Below, piece by piece: positions 7,342-17,535 of a stretch of DNA of 64,000 nucleotides; position 1 is the first letter of the stretch, and each line of letters begins with the position of its first letter. Made by a program: the position numbers and the translations under genes. Source of the DNA: Massilia agrisoli (GTDB taxonomy: Bacteria > Pseudomonadota > Gammaproteobacteria > Burkholderiales > Burkholderiaceae_D); NCBI RefSeq assembly GCF_020831365.1, contig NZ_JAJHPV010000013.1, positions 682,001 to 746,000 on the forward strand, written 5' to 3'. Below the pieces are notes generated by a model. The model worked only from the letters and a program-made list of their open reading frames with translations, was not told the DNA's origin and ran no database searches.

Positions 7342-8595
7342 ATGAACGCGCCAGAAAAAAACATCGAGCAGAAATTCGTGCCAGCACCGCACTTTCCGAT
7401 CTACATGGATTACTCGGCCACCACGCCGATCGATCCGCGTGTGGCCGACAAGATGATTCCCTTCCTGCGCGAGCAGTTCGGCAATCCGGCGTCGCGCAGC
7501 CACATGTACGGCTGGTCGGCCGAAGCGGCGGTCGAGGAAGCACGCGGCCACGTCGCGGCGCTGGTCAATGCCGATCCGCGCGAGATCATCTGGACTTCTG
7601 GCGCCACCGAAAGCAACAACCTGGCGCTGAAGGGCGCTGCCCAGTTCTACAAGTCCAAGGGCAAGCACATCATCACCGTCAAGACCGAACACAAGGCAGT
7701 GCTCGACACCGTGCGCGAACTCGAGCGCGTTGGCTTCGAGGCGACCTACCTTGAGCCGCAGGACAACGGCCTGATCACGATCGCGCAACTGGAAGCGGCG
7801 ATCCGCCCGGATACCATCCTGGTGTCGGTCATGCTGGTCAATAACGAGATCGGCGTGATCCAGCCGATCGACGAAATCGGCGAACTGTGCCGCAGCAAGG
7901 GCATCATCTTCCACTGCGACGCGGCCCAGGCCACCGGCAAGGTCCACATCGACCTGCAAAAGACCAAGTGCGACCTGATGACCTTCACCGCGCACAAGAC
8001 CTACGGCCCGAAGGGCATCGGCGCGCTGTACGTGCGCCGCAAGCCGCGCGTGCGCCTCGAAGCGCAGATGCACGGCGGCGGCCATGAGCGCGGCCTGCGC
8101 TCGGGTACCCTGCCGACCCACCAGATCGTCGGCATGGGCGAAGCCTTCCGGATCGCCAAGGAAGAGATGGACACCGAGATCGCGCGCATCACCGCGCTGC
8201 GCGACCGCCTGGCCAAGGGCTTGCTGGAGATCGAAGAGGTCTACATCAACGGCGACATGGAGCACCGCGTGCCGCACAACCTGAACGTCAGCTTCAACTA
8301 CGTCGAAGGCGAGTCGCTGATCATGGCGATCAAGGACATCGCAGTGTCGTCGGGTTCGGCTTGTACTTCGGCCAGCCTGGAGCCATCGTATGTCCTGCGC
8401 GCCCTCGGCCGCAGCGACGAACTGGCGCACAGCTCGATCCGGTTTACCATCGGCCGCTTCTCGACCGAACAAGACATCGACTTCGCGGTCAACCTCCTGA
8501 AATCGAAGGTTGAAAAGCTGCGCGAACTGTCGCCGCTGTGGGACATGCACAAAGAAGGGATCGACATTTCGACGATCCAATGGGCAGCCCACTAA
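7342..8595 (+). CDS. iscS: cysteine desulfurase IscS
   Basis: IscS is a PLP enzyme that takes sulfur from cysteine, giving alanine and a persulfide that is passed to IscU and other acceptors. The protein has 417 residues, slightly longer than E. coli IscS (404) because of an N-terminal extension. The PLP lysine lies in [11 protein letters not shown] and the persulfide cysteine in [10 protein letters not shown]. The ATG at 7342 has GGAG 7 nt upstream and is preferred to the adjacent TTG at 7339. It is the second gene of the isc operon. Confidence 0.97.
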   Translation: MNAPEKNIEQKFVPAPHFPIYMDYSATTPIDPRVADKMIPFLREQFGNPASRSHMYGWSAEAAVEEARGHVAALVNADPREIIWTSGATESNNLALKGAAQFYKSKGKHIITVKTEHKAVLDTVRELERVGFEATYLEPQDNGLITIAQLEAAIRPDTILVSVMLVNNEIGVIQPIDEIGELCRSKGIIFHCDAAQATGKVHIDLQKTKCDLMTFTAHKTYGPKGIGALYVRRKPRVRLEAQMHGGGHERGLRSGTLPTHQIVGMGEAFRIAKEEMDTEIARITALRDRLAKGLLEIEEVYINGDMEHRVPHNLNVSFNYVEGESLIMAIKDIAVSSGSACTSASLEPSYVLRALGRSDELAHSSIRFTIGRFSTEQDIDFAVNLLKSKVEKLRELSPLWDMHKEGIDISTIQWAAH

Positions 8596-8622
8596 CCGTA
8601 CTGAATTTTTAGGAGCATCAAA

Positions 8623-9012
8623 ATGGCATACTCGGACAAAGTGTTGGATCACTACGAAAATCCACGTAACGTCGGCGCGTTCGGCAAGGACGACGGCGAC
8701 GTCGGCACCGGCATGGTCGGCGCACCGGCCTGCGGCGACGTGATGAAGCTGCAGATCAAGGTCGGCGCGGACGGCGTGATCGAAGACGCGAAGTTCAAGA
8801 CCTACGGCTGCGGCTCGGCGATCGCATCGTCGTCGCTCGTGACCGAATGGGTCAAGGGCAAGACGCTCGACCAGGCGCTGTCGATCAAGAACACGCAGAT
8901 CGCGGAAGAACTGGCGCTGCCGCCAGTGAAAATCCACTGCTCGATCCTGGCCGAAGACGCCATCAAGGCAGCAGTTGCCGACTACAAGACCAAGCATCCG
9001 GCTGCCGCTTAA
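8623..9012 (+). CDS. iscU: Fe-S cluster scaffold protein IscU
   Basis: This 129-residue scaffold assembles [2Fe-2S] clusters from sulfur given by IscS and hands them on with HscA/HscB. The three conserved cysteines are seen in GAPACGDVM, TYGCGSAIASSS and LPPVKIHCSILAEDAI. The segment LPPVK is the HscA recognition motif. Length and order behind iscS match the classical isc operon. Confidence 0.97.
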   Translation: MAYSDKVLDHYENPRNVGAFGKDDGDVGTGMVGAPACGDVMKLQIKVGADGVIEDAKFKTYGCGSAIASSSLVTEWVKGKTLDQALSIKNTQIAEELALPPVKIHCSILAEDAIKAAVADYKTKHPAAA

Positions 9013-9027
9013 AGCGAGGGAAATACC

Positions 9028-9351
9028 ATGGCAATTACAGTGACCGAAAAAGCTGCGAAGCACATCAACCGCTATATCGAACGCCGCGGCAAGGGTGTCG
9101 GTCTGCGTTTTGGCGTGCGCACCACCGGCTGCTCGGGCATGGCCTACAAGCTCGAATACGTCGATGAAGGCGGCGCCGACGACGCGGTGTTCGAGTCGAA
9201 TGGCGTCAAGGTATTCGTCGACCCGAAAAGCCTGCCGTTCATCGACGGCACCGAGCTCGATTTTGCGCGCGAAGGCCTGAACGAAGGCTTCCGCTTCAAT
9301 AATCCGAACGTCAAGGACGCCTGCGGCTGCGGCGAAAGCTTCCGCATTTGA
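9028..9351 (+). CDS. iscA: A-type Fe-S carrier protein IscA
   Basis: The 107-residue A-type carrier moves Fe-S clusters from IscU to target proteins. The three cluster-binding cysteines are present: one in TTGCSGMAY (about residue 35) and two in DACGCGESF near the C-terminus. The ribosome site GAGGG stands before the ATG. Position between iscU and hscB is canonical. Confidence 0.97.
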   Translation: MAITVTEKAAKHINRYIERRGKGVGLRFGVRTTGCSGMAYKLEYVDEGGADDAVFESNGVKVFVDPKSLPFIDGTELDFAREGLNEGFRFNNPNVKDACGCGESFRI

Positions 9352-9377
9352 GCGGCGCCAGCCGGAAAGCCGTACCT

Positions 9378-9893
9378 ATGCAGAACCACTTCGACCTGTT
9401 CCAGCTTCCGGCCACGTTCGCGCTCGACGAGAAAGCGCTCGACGCCGCCTACCGCGACGTGCAGGGCCGTGTTCATCCGGACCGCTTCATCAATGCGACC
9501 GACGCCGAAAAGCGCGTCGCGATGCAGTGGGCCACGCGCGCCAACGAGGCATACCAGACGCTGCGCAACCCGCAAAAGCGCGCGCAGTACCTGTGCGAGC
9601 TCAATGGCGTCGACCTGAACACGGAATCGAACACCGCGATGCCGATGGACTTCCTGATGCAGCAGATGGAATGGCGCGAAGCATTGGGCGAGGCGAGGGC
9701 GGCGAAGGACAGCGATGCACTCGATTCGCTCGACGAACAGGTCAGGCAGGAACGCAAGGCGCGGCTGGCGCAGGTTGGAACGCAGCTCGACGCCGGCGAC
9801 TTTGAGAACGCGGCGCAGGGCGTTCGCGCGCTGATGTTCCTCGATAAGTTCAGCGAAGAGGTTCACTACGCCTTTGAGGCGCTGGAAAGCTAG
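9378..9893 (+). CDS. hscB: Fe-S assembly co-chaperone HscB (J-domain)
   Basis: HscB delivers IscU to HscA and stimulates the HscA ATPase. The N-terminal J-domain has HPD in the segment VHPDRF (about residues 33-38); the helical C-terminal half binds IscU. The ATG at 9378 gives 171 residues, the family length and the expected start [10 protein letters not shown]. An in-frame TTG at 9348 overlaps the iscA end but would add an unrelated extension. A hairpin-rich repeat separates it from hscA. Confidence 0.95.
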   Translation: MQNHFDLFQLPATFALDEKALDAAYRDVQGRVHPDRFINATDAEKRVAMQWATRANEAYQTLRNPQKRAQYLCELNGVDLNTESNTAMPMDFLMQQMEWREALGEARAAKDSDALDSLDEQVRQERKARLAQVGTQLDAGDFENAAQGVRALMFLDKFSEEVHYAFEALES

Positions 9894-9970
9894 TCCGTCG
9901 TCCCCTTGAAGGAGGGGACCCATGTTGAGCAAACATGCTATAGGTTCCCTCCTTCGAGGGAACGACGAAC
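9893..9970. repeat. imperfect inverted repeat (GGTTCCC/GGGAACGAC family) between hscB and hscA
   Basis: Left arm 9893-9920 and right arm 9943-9970 pair over 24 of 28 positions; the loop contains a smaller stem CATGTT...AACATG. The right arm shares GGTTCCC...GGGAACGAC with the repeat at 25051-25112. It begins one base before the end of the hscB stop codon. It could tune hscA expression within the operon. Confidence 0.8.
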
Positions 9971-10001
9971 CGGCTACATAAAATAAGAAATCGGTAATCA
10001 C

Positions 10002-11888
<1,887 letters not shown>

Positions 11889-11919
11889 ACGAACATACAC
11901 ACATTCAAGAGGTAACCCC

Positions 11920-12261
11920 GTGCCACAAATCGTCATCCTTCCACATCCCGAATACTGCCCTGAAGGCGCCGTGCTCGAAGCGCCGACCGGCCAGTCGGTG
12001 TGCGACACGTTGCTTGCGAACGACATCGAAATCGAACACGCATGCGACCGCGTGTGCGCCTGCACCACCTGCCACGTATTGATTCGCGAAGGCTTCAACT
12101 CGCTGAACGAACTGGATGAAGACGAAGAAGACCTGCTCGACCGCGCATGGGGCCTTGAGCCAGTGTCGCGCCTGTCGTGCCAGGCCATCGTCGGTAAAGA
12201 AGACCTCGTGGTCGAACTGCCGAAGTACACGATCAATCACGCGGCTGAAAAAAGCCACTGA
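11920..12261 (+). CDS. fdx: adrenodoxin-type [2Fe-2S] ferredoxin of the isc system
   Basis: This 113-residue ferredoxin supplies electrons for cluster assembly on IscU. The cluster ligands lie in HACDRVCACTTCHV (residues about 41-54) and LSCQAIVG near residue 87. The start is a GTG at 11920 behind AAGAGG; it gives MPQIVILPHPEYCP, the usual Fdx beginning. It sits between hscA and iscX as expected. Confidence 0.96.
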   Translation: MPQIVILPHPEYCPEGAVLEAPTGQSVCDTLLANDIEIEHACDRVCACTTCHVLIREGFNSLNELDEDEEDLLDRAWGLEPVSRLSCQAIVGKEDLVVELPKYTINHAAEKSH

Positions 12262-12273
12262 CCGGAGCGCGCG

Positions 12274-12468
12274 ATGAAGTGGAGCGATATCCCGGCGATT
12301 GCCGAGGCACTGTACGACAAGCATCCCGAGGTCGATCCCGCCACCGTGCGCTTCGTCGACCTGCATAACTGGGTAGTGGAACTGGAAGGCTTCGACGACG
12401 ACCGCACGCGCGGCGGCGAGAAGGTGCTCGAAGCGATTCAACAGGCGTGGATCGATGAAGCGCGCTGA
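12274..12468 (+). CDS. iscX: IscX (YfhJ), small Fe-S assembly adaptor
   Basis: This is an acidic 64-residue protein with the family pattern MKWSDIPAIAEALYDKHPE and ...DLHNWVVELEGFDDD. IscX binds IscS and modulates its activity, and may carry iron. It overlaps the next gene by 14 nt, so the methyltransferase that follows is probably translated from the same mRNA. Confidence 0.95.
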   Translation: MKWSDIPAIAEALYDKHPEVDPATVRFVDLHNWVVELEGFDDDRTRGGEKVLEAIQQAWIDEAR

Positions 12469-13348
12469 CCCAAAACAGCAGGGCGTCAACCTGCCGCCGG
12501 AAGTGCGCCCCGGCCAGTCCATCGAACTGCTGCAGGAACTGCATATCCTCACCCGCGACGGCAAGCTGAACCAGGACAGCCGCCGCAAGCTCAAGCAGGT
12601 CTACCACCTGTACCAGTTTATCGAACCGCTGCTCAAGGAAATCCAGCAGGACCATCCGGGCATTTCGCTGGTCGACCATGGCGCCGGCAAGTCCTACCTG
12701 GGCTTCATCCTGTACGACCTGTTCTTCAAGGGACTCGACGACGGCTCGCGCATCTATGGCATCGAGACGCGCGAGGAGCTGGTGCAGAAGTCGACCGAAC
12801 TGGCGCAGCGCCTTGGTTTCCCCGGCATGTCGTTCCTCAACCTGTCGGTGGCCGAATCGACGAAGTCGACCCAGCTGCCTGAGCGGATCGACATCGTCAC
12901 CGCGCTCCACGCCTGCAATACCGCCACCGATGACGCCATCGACTTCGCGCTCAAGAAGCACGCCAAGTTCATGGTGCTGGTGCCGTGCTGCCAGGCCGAG
13001 GTTGCCAGCGTCCTGCGCAAGAACAAGGGCAAGGACCTGGGCAAGAGCGCGCTGACCGAAATCTGGCGCCACCCGCTGCACACCCGCGAGTTCGGCAGCC
13101 AGGTGACCAACGTGCTGCGCTGCCTGCAGCTCGAGGCGCATGGCTACCAGGTCAACGTGACTGAGCTGGTCGGCTGGGAGCACTCGATGAAAAACGAACT
13201 GATCATCGCCAGCTACAAGAACTTGCCGCGCAAGCGTCCGACCGAACGCCTGCAGGAAGTGCTGGCGACGCTGGGCCTCGAAGAGATGGGCCAGCGTTTC
13301 TACAGCGAGAAACTGGCCGAAGCCGAAACCATGTCGGCGGCCGAATAA
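12455..13348 (+). CDS. SAM-dependent methyltransferase (class I), substrate unknown
   Basis: The 297-residue protein has a class I methyltransferase core: motif I is LVDHGAGKSYLGFIL (residues about 70-84), followed by YGIETREEL (acidic SAM-ribose region) and IDIVTALHACNTATDDAI. The pair CC in VLVPCCQAE resembles the methyltransferase domain of GSTCD-like proteins. The start overlaps iscX by 14 nt, so it is coupled to the isc operon. Its target is unknown; a link to Fe-S metabolism or RNA modification is only suggested by position. Confidence 0.8.
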   Translation: MKRADPKQQGVNLPPEVRPGQSIELLQELHILTRDGKLNQDSRRKLKQVYHLYQFIEPLLKEIQQDHPGISLVDHGAGKSYLGFILYDLFFKGLDDGSRIYGIETREELVQKSTELAQRLGFPGMSFLNLSVAESTKSTQLPERIDIVTALHACNTATDDAIDFALKKHAKFMVLVPCCQAEVASVLRKNKGKDLGKSALTEIWRHPLHTREFGSQVTNVLRCLQLEAHGYQVNVTELVGWEHSMKNELIIASYKNLPRKRPTERLQEVLATLGLEEMGQRFYSEKLAEAETMSAAE

Positions 13349-13366
13349 TATCAAGAGACGAACAAG

Positions 13367-14398
13367 ATGAGCGAACACTGGATTGACCTGCGCAGCGATA
13401 CCGTTACCCAGCCGGGCGAGGCGATGCGCGCCGCCATGCAATGCGCCGAAGTCGGCGACGATGTCTACGGCGACGACCCGACTGTCAATCGCCTCCAGCA
13501 AACGGCAGCCGAGATGTTCGGCTACGAGGCGGCACTGTTTGCTCCTTCGGGCACCCAAACCAACCTGATCGCGCTGATGGTTCACTGCGGCCGCGGCGAC
13601 GAATACCTGGTCGGGCAGGAAGCGCATACCTTCAAGTATGAAGGCGGCGGCGCCGCGGTCCTTGGCAGCATCCAGCCGCAGCCAATCGCCAACCAGCCTG
13701 ACGGCAGCATTGCGCTGGCCGACATCGAGGCCTACATCAAGCCCGACGACATCCACTTCGCGCGCACCCGCGTGCTGGCGCTGGAGAATACGATTGGCGG
13801 CCGCGTGCTCGGCACGGACTACATCGCGGCGGCCACCAGCCTTGCGCATGCGCGCGGCCTGGCCACCCACCTCGATGGCGCCCGCATCTGCAACGCCGCC
13901 GTCAAGCAGGGCATCAGCCTGCGCGCGGCGACGGCAGGTTTCGATACCGTCTCGGTCTGCCTGTCCAAAGGCCTGGGCGCGCCGGTCGGTTCGGTGCTGT
14001 GCGGCCCGAAGAAGTTCATTGAGCAGGGCAAACGCTGGCGCAAGATGCTTGGCGGCGGCATGCGCCAGGCGGGCATTCTCGCCGCTGCGGGACTGTACGC
14101 GCTGGAGCACAACATTGACCGGCTGGCCGACGACCACGTCAACGCCGCCGCGCTGGCAAGCGGCTTGTCCGCCATCGAAGCGCTCAAGATCAGCGCTCCG
14201 CAGACCAACATCTTCTGGATGGACGTGCCCGCAGCCGCGTGCGAGCCGCTGCGCGCCGCGCTTGAGCGCGAGCAGATTCGCGCCACCGTCGGCCCGCGCA
14301 TGCGCCTGGTGACGCACCTGGACATCAGCGCGCAGGACGTCGAGCGCACCATCGCCGTATTCACCGCATTCTTCAAAGACTGGCGCAACAATTCATGA
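13367..14398 (+). CDS. ltaE: low-specificity L-threonine aldolase
   Basis: The 343-residue PLP enzyme splits L-threonine and L-allo-threonine into glycine and acetaldehyde. The N-terminus IDLRSDTVTQP is the family signature; the PLP lysine is in SVCLSKGLGAPVGS near residue 205. It starts 18 nt after the methyltransferase and its stop overlaps the start of the pseudouridine synthase gene by 4 nt, so all are likely co-transcribed behind isc. Confidence 0.94.
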   Translation: MSEHWIDLRSDTVTQPGEAMRAAMQCAEVGDDVYGDDPTVNRLQQTAAEMFGYEAALFAPSGTQTNLIALMVHCGRGDEYLVGQEAHTFKYEGGGAAVLGSIQPQPIANQPDGSIALADIEAYIKPDDIHFARTRVLALENTIGGRVLGTDYIAAATSLAHARGLATHLDGARICNAAVKQGISLRAATAGFDTVSVCLSKGLGAPVGSVLCGPKKFIEQGKRWRKMLGGGMRQAGILAAAGLYALEHNIDRLADDHVNAAALASGLSAIEALKISAPQTNIFWMDVPAAACEPLRAALEREQIRATVGPRMRLVTHLDISAQDVERTIAVFTAFFKDWRNNS

Positions 14399-15132
14399 CC
14401 GATTCTTCGATTCGCCTGGCCAAGCGCGTGGCCGAAATGATTCCCTGCTCACGCGCGGAGGCTGAGCGATACATCGCGGGCGGCTGGGTCAGCGTCGATG
14501 GCGTGGTGGCCGAAGACCCGGGCACCCGCGTGCTCGATGAACAGGACGTAGTGCTGCACCCGGATGCGAAGGCGGAAGAGATCCCGCCGGTCACCACCCT
14601 GCTGCATAAGCCAGCAGGCTACAACGCGGGCATCGGCAGCGACGGCAAGCCGGCGCTAAGCCTGGTGACCGCGGAAACGCTGCTGCCGGCGGACCACGGC
14701 AAGCAGGTGCGCTTCCTGAAGCGCCACACGCAGAACCTGACGATCGCGTCGCCGCTTGAAACGATGGCGAGCGGGTTGGTGGTGTACACGCAGGACTTCC
14801 GCATCGCGCGCAAGCTGGTGGAAGAGGGCATGCGCGTCGAGAACGAATATATCGTGGAAGTCTCGGGGGCGATCAGCGAAGGCGGGCTGGCGCTGCTCAA
14901 TCACGGGCTGCCGTTCAACGGCAAGCCGATCGCGCCGATGAAGGTCAGCTGGCAGAACGAAACGCGCCTGCGTTTCGCGGCCAAGGGCGTCAAGCCGGGG
15001 CAGCTGGAGCATATGTGCCGGATGGTCGGCCTGAAGGTGGTTGGCATGAAGCGTATCCGCATCGGACGCCTGCCGATGGCCGGACTGCCGGCAGGACAGT
15101 GGCGCTACCTGCACGACTACGAGCGGTTCTGA
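14395..15132 (+). CDS. RsuA/RluF-like pseudouridine synthase with altered catalytic motif
   Basis: The 245-residue protein has an N-terminal S4 RNA-binding domain (residues about 1-60: SRAEAERYIAGGWVSVDGVV) and an RsuA-type synthase domain (LLHKPAGYNAGIG). The catalytic motif GRLDxxTxGLL reads SPLETMASGLV, so the catalytic Asp is Glu and the preceding Arg is Pro. It may therefore be inactive or use a different mechanism. It overlaps ltaE by 4 nt (ATGA). A large inverted repeat follows the stop. Confidence 0.82.
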   Translation: MTDSSIRLAKRVAEMIPCSRAEAERYIAGGWVSVDGVVAEDPGTRVLDEQDVVLHPDAKAEEIPPVTTLLHKPAGYNAGIGSDGKPALSLVTAETLLPADHGKQVRFLKRHTQNLTIASPLETMASGLVVYTQDFRIARKLVEEGMRVENEYIVEVSGAISEGGLALLNHGLPFNGKPIAPMKVSWQNETRLRFAAKGVKPGQLEHMCRMVGLKVVGMKRIRIGRLPMAGLPAGQWRYLHDYERF

Positions 15133-15145
15133 CTTGTTGCAGATG

Positions 15146-15234
15146 TTCGGCGGATGACGCTTCGCTCTTCCGCCCTACGTTCACCATGACGCTAACCGTA
15201 GGGCGGAAGAGCGCGAAGCGCGTCATCCGCCGAA
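15146..15234. repeat. inverted repeat, GTAGGGCGGA family copy 1
   Basis: Arms 15146-15179 and 15197-15234 are complementary apart from a 4-nt insertion in the right arm. Each arm contains GGCGGATGACGC and CCGCCCTACG or their complements. It lies between the convergent pseudouridine-synthase and chemoreceptor genes and could act as a two-way stop for transcription. Related copies are at 19109, 28598 and 30842. Confidence 0.85.
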
Positions 15235-15237
15235 TTC

Positions 15238-16908
15238 TTAAAAATCTTCCCAGTTATCAGCGCCGTTTGCCACAGCTAGCCGACGGGGCTTGCTCGCGGC
15301 CTGCTTTACAGTTGGCCTGACAGCCGCAACCGGTGCCTTAGCTGCGCGCCGTCCCTGAACCTCACCGACGTTAAACACACTGACCACCCGCGCCAGCGTT
15401 GCGGCCTGGTCCTGCAGCGAACCGGCGGCCGCAGCGGCTTCCTCCACCAGCGCGGCATTTTGCTGGGTGACCTGGTCCATCTGGGCGATCGCCATGTTGA
15501 TCTGCTCAATGCCCATGGTTTGTTCGATGCTGGCCGATGCGATCTCGGACATGATGTCGGTGACGCGCGTGATCGACTGCACGATCTCCGCCATGGTCGT
15601 TCCGGCTTCGTCAACCAGCCTGCCGCCTGCGTCGACCTTTTCGACCGAGTCGTTAATCAAGGTCTTGATCTCTTTTGCCGCAGCGGCCGAGCGCTGCGCC
15701 AGGTTGCGTACTTCGGAAGCGACGACGGCAAAGCCGCGGCCCTGTTCACCCGCACGCGCAGCTTCAACCGCCGCATTGAGTGCCAGGATATTGGTCTGGA
15801 ATGCGATGCCATCGATGACGCCGATGATGTCGACGATTTTGCGTGACGACGCGTTAATCGACGCCATCGTGTCGACCACTTCCGACACCACCGTGCCGCC
15901 CTTGACCGCCACCGCCGACGCCGACACGGCCAGCGCATTGGCCTGGCGCGCGTTATCCGCATTCTGCTTGACGGTGCTGGTCAGCTCTTCCATCGACGAC
16001 GCCGTCTCTTCCAGCGAGCTGGCCTGCTGCTCGGTGCGCGACGACAGGTCCATATTGCCGGCCGCGATTTCCTGTGAAGCGGTCGAAATCATGTCGGTGC
16101 CGGTGTGAACCTCGACCACCGTCTGCAGCAGGCTTTCATTCATGCGCTTGAGCGCTGCGAGCAGCTGGCCCACTTCGTCACGCGAGTCGACTTCGATTTC
16201 GGTGCGCAGGTCGCCCGTGGCGACCGTTTCGGCAAGCGTCACCGCGCGGGCGAGTGGGCGCGTGATGCTGCGCGAAAGCAGCCACGCCATGATGGCGCCG
16301 AGAATCAGGGCAGCAGCGCCCAGTGCGATGATGCGGCTGATTGCGCGCGCGTACACCTCGTCGATACTGGCGTCGGCTTCGTCGAACAGTGATTTCTGGT
16401 ACAAGGCAACCTGTTCGACCGACTGGGTGTAGGCGGTCATTGCAGGCATCAGTTTGGTTTGGACCATGGAGGCCAGGTCGTCCATGCTGCCTGCCGGATC
16501 GGCTTTGAGCGCAAACGCGGCATCGCGTATGCCCACGTAGGCCTTGCGCTTTTCGGCGACGTCGCTAAAGAGTTGCTTGCCCTTTTCTGCCGTCGTCAGG
16601 GATTCAAGTTCTTTCTGGATTTCGGTAATGCCTGCGCTGGCTTTCTTCATCTCGCCGCCAAAGTACAACTCGTCCTCCGCGGTAGCGCTTTTCACCTTCG
16701 CATAGGTGCGGACGGCATTGGTTGCGATTCCTTTGAGCCAATCGGCCGCAAGTCGCTGCTTGTACGCCGTGGACTTCATTTCGGCTTTTGCGTCGGCAAT
16801 AAGAGATAACTCCCGGATGCCAACCGCGATCATTGCAGCCATTAGCAGCAGTACCGCGCCAAACGCGGCGCCGAGCCGAACACCGATTTTTATGTCTGAT
16901 ATCTTCAT
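15238..16908 (-). CDS. methyl-accepting chemotaxis protein with CheR/CheB tether
   Basis: This is a 556-residue inner-membrane chemoreceptor. It has a first membrane segment (about 10-30), a periplasmic four-helix-bundle-type sensor, a second membrane segment (about 190-210), a HAMP domain, and a cytoplasmic signalling domain whose tip contains [21 protein letters not shown]. The chain ends in NWEDF, matching the NWExF pentapeptide that recruits the adaptation enzymes CheR and CheB. The start at 16908 is chosen because GGAG lies 7 nt upstream; an ATG at 16920 is in frame. The ligand is unknown. Confidence 0.93.
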   Translation of the reverse strand: MKISDIKIGVRLGAAFGAVLLLMAAMIAVGIRELSLIADAKAEMKSTAYKQRLAADWLKGIATNAVRTYAKVKSATAEDELYFGGEMKKASAGITEIQKELESLTTAEKGKQLFSDVAEKRKAYVGIRDAAFALKADPAGSMDDLASMVQTKLMPAMTAYTQSVEQVALYQKSLFDEADASIDEVYARAISRIIALGAAALILGAIMAWLLSRSITRPLARAVTLAETVATGDLRTEIEVDSRDEVGQLLAALKRMNESLLQTVVEVHTGTDMISTASQEIAAGNMDLSSRTEQQASSLEETASSMEELTSTVKQNADNARQANALAVSASAVAVKGGTVVSEVVDTMASINASSRKIVDIIGVIDGIAFQTNILALNAAVEAARAGEQGRGFAVVASEVRNLAQRSAAAAKEIKTLINDSVEKVDAGGRLVDEAGTTMAEIVQSITRVTDIMSEIASASIEQTMGIEQINMAIAQMDQVTQQNAALVEEAAAAAGSLQDQAATLARVVSVFNVGEVQGRRAAKAPVAAVRPTVKQAASKPRRLAVANGADNWEDF

Positions 16909-16920
16909 CTTGTACTCCAT

Positions 16921-17320
16921 GTTATGAATCAGGCGCGTGGTCGACCAGGCCTCAATCGACCGACGGCGACGCGCGGCATCGAGCCGTATGCCGATTGGTA
17001 CTGGCTTATTTTTTGACTAAAGGGCGGCAGTACGCTATGCGTGGGTTCGGCAATAGCGTATCAAGTGAACACCCTGCAGGCGGCGGGGGATGGGGCGCCC
17101 TGGATGTAAACAGGGTAGCCGAGCGGCAAGTAAATAAATACGATTAAGGCCGTCGGACGGAAAAGACGATATCAATACTTTATTAAAACGACGTTACTGT
17201 GCAACAGATAGAATCGACTGTTCAATTATATTAATAGGTGTTAATTGAGAGTAAGTTTATTAGCCTGCAATACCGGTACTCTTTATCCTGCCGGTTGTGC
17301 GAAACCAACGATGAGTGATC
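16921..17320. other. 400-nt AT-rich gap upstream of the chemoreceptor
   Basis: No convincing gene is present. The part from about 17150 to 17270 is strongly AT-rich compared with its surroundings and probably contains the chemoreceptor promoter on the minus strand. I looked for a flagellar sigma-28 promoter and did not find a clear match. The right end runs into the acetyltransferase relic. Confidence 0.5.
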
Positions 17321-17532
17321 ATGCATCCGCTTGAGAATATCTTTTGGGCCTGCCTCAGCGCAGGGGCTACGCGCGCAAGCTGATGGCAAAGCTGGTGCTG
17401 CGCCAGCTGCTGCGCGGTGAGACGCCGTTCCTGCACGTCATGAGCACCAACGCCAATGCGCACGAGCTTTATCTGCGCATGGGCTTCACGGACTATAAGG
17501 AGTCGGTGGTGCGCGTCGTGGCGCCGTGCTGA
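17321..17532 (+). pseudogene. GNAT acetyltransferase relic with internal deletion
   Basis: An ATG at 17321 opens MHPLENIFWACL, resembling the start of a GNAT-family protein, but that frame stops at 17381-17383. From about 17344 another frame encodes the end of a GNAT domain: QRRGYARKLMAKL (acetyl-CoA loop and helix) and STNANAHELYLRMGF, finishing at 17532 with a normal stop. The middle, including the earlier strands of the fold, is missing. The simplest reading is a gene that lost its centre in one deletion. Confidence 0.65.
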
Positions 17533-17535
17533 CCA

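Noticed and set aside
7078-9063. A 661-codon open frame on the minus strand opposite iscR, iscS and iscU
   Set aside because: It is the shadow of the isc genes; no family or ribosome site was recognised.
17344-17532. Short frame with a TTG start taken as a complete small acetyltransferase
   Set aside because: It has only the last third of a GNAT domain and no ribosome site; it is better read as part of a deleted gene.
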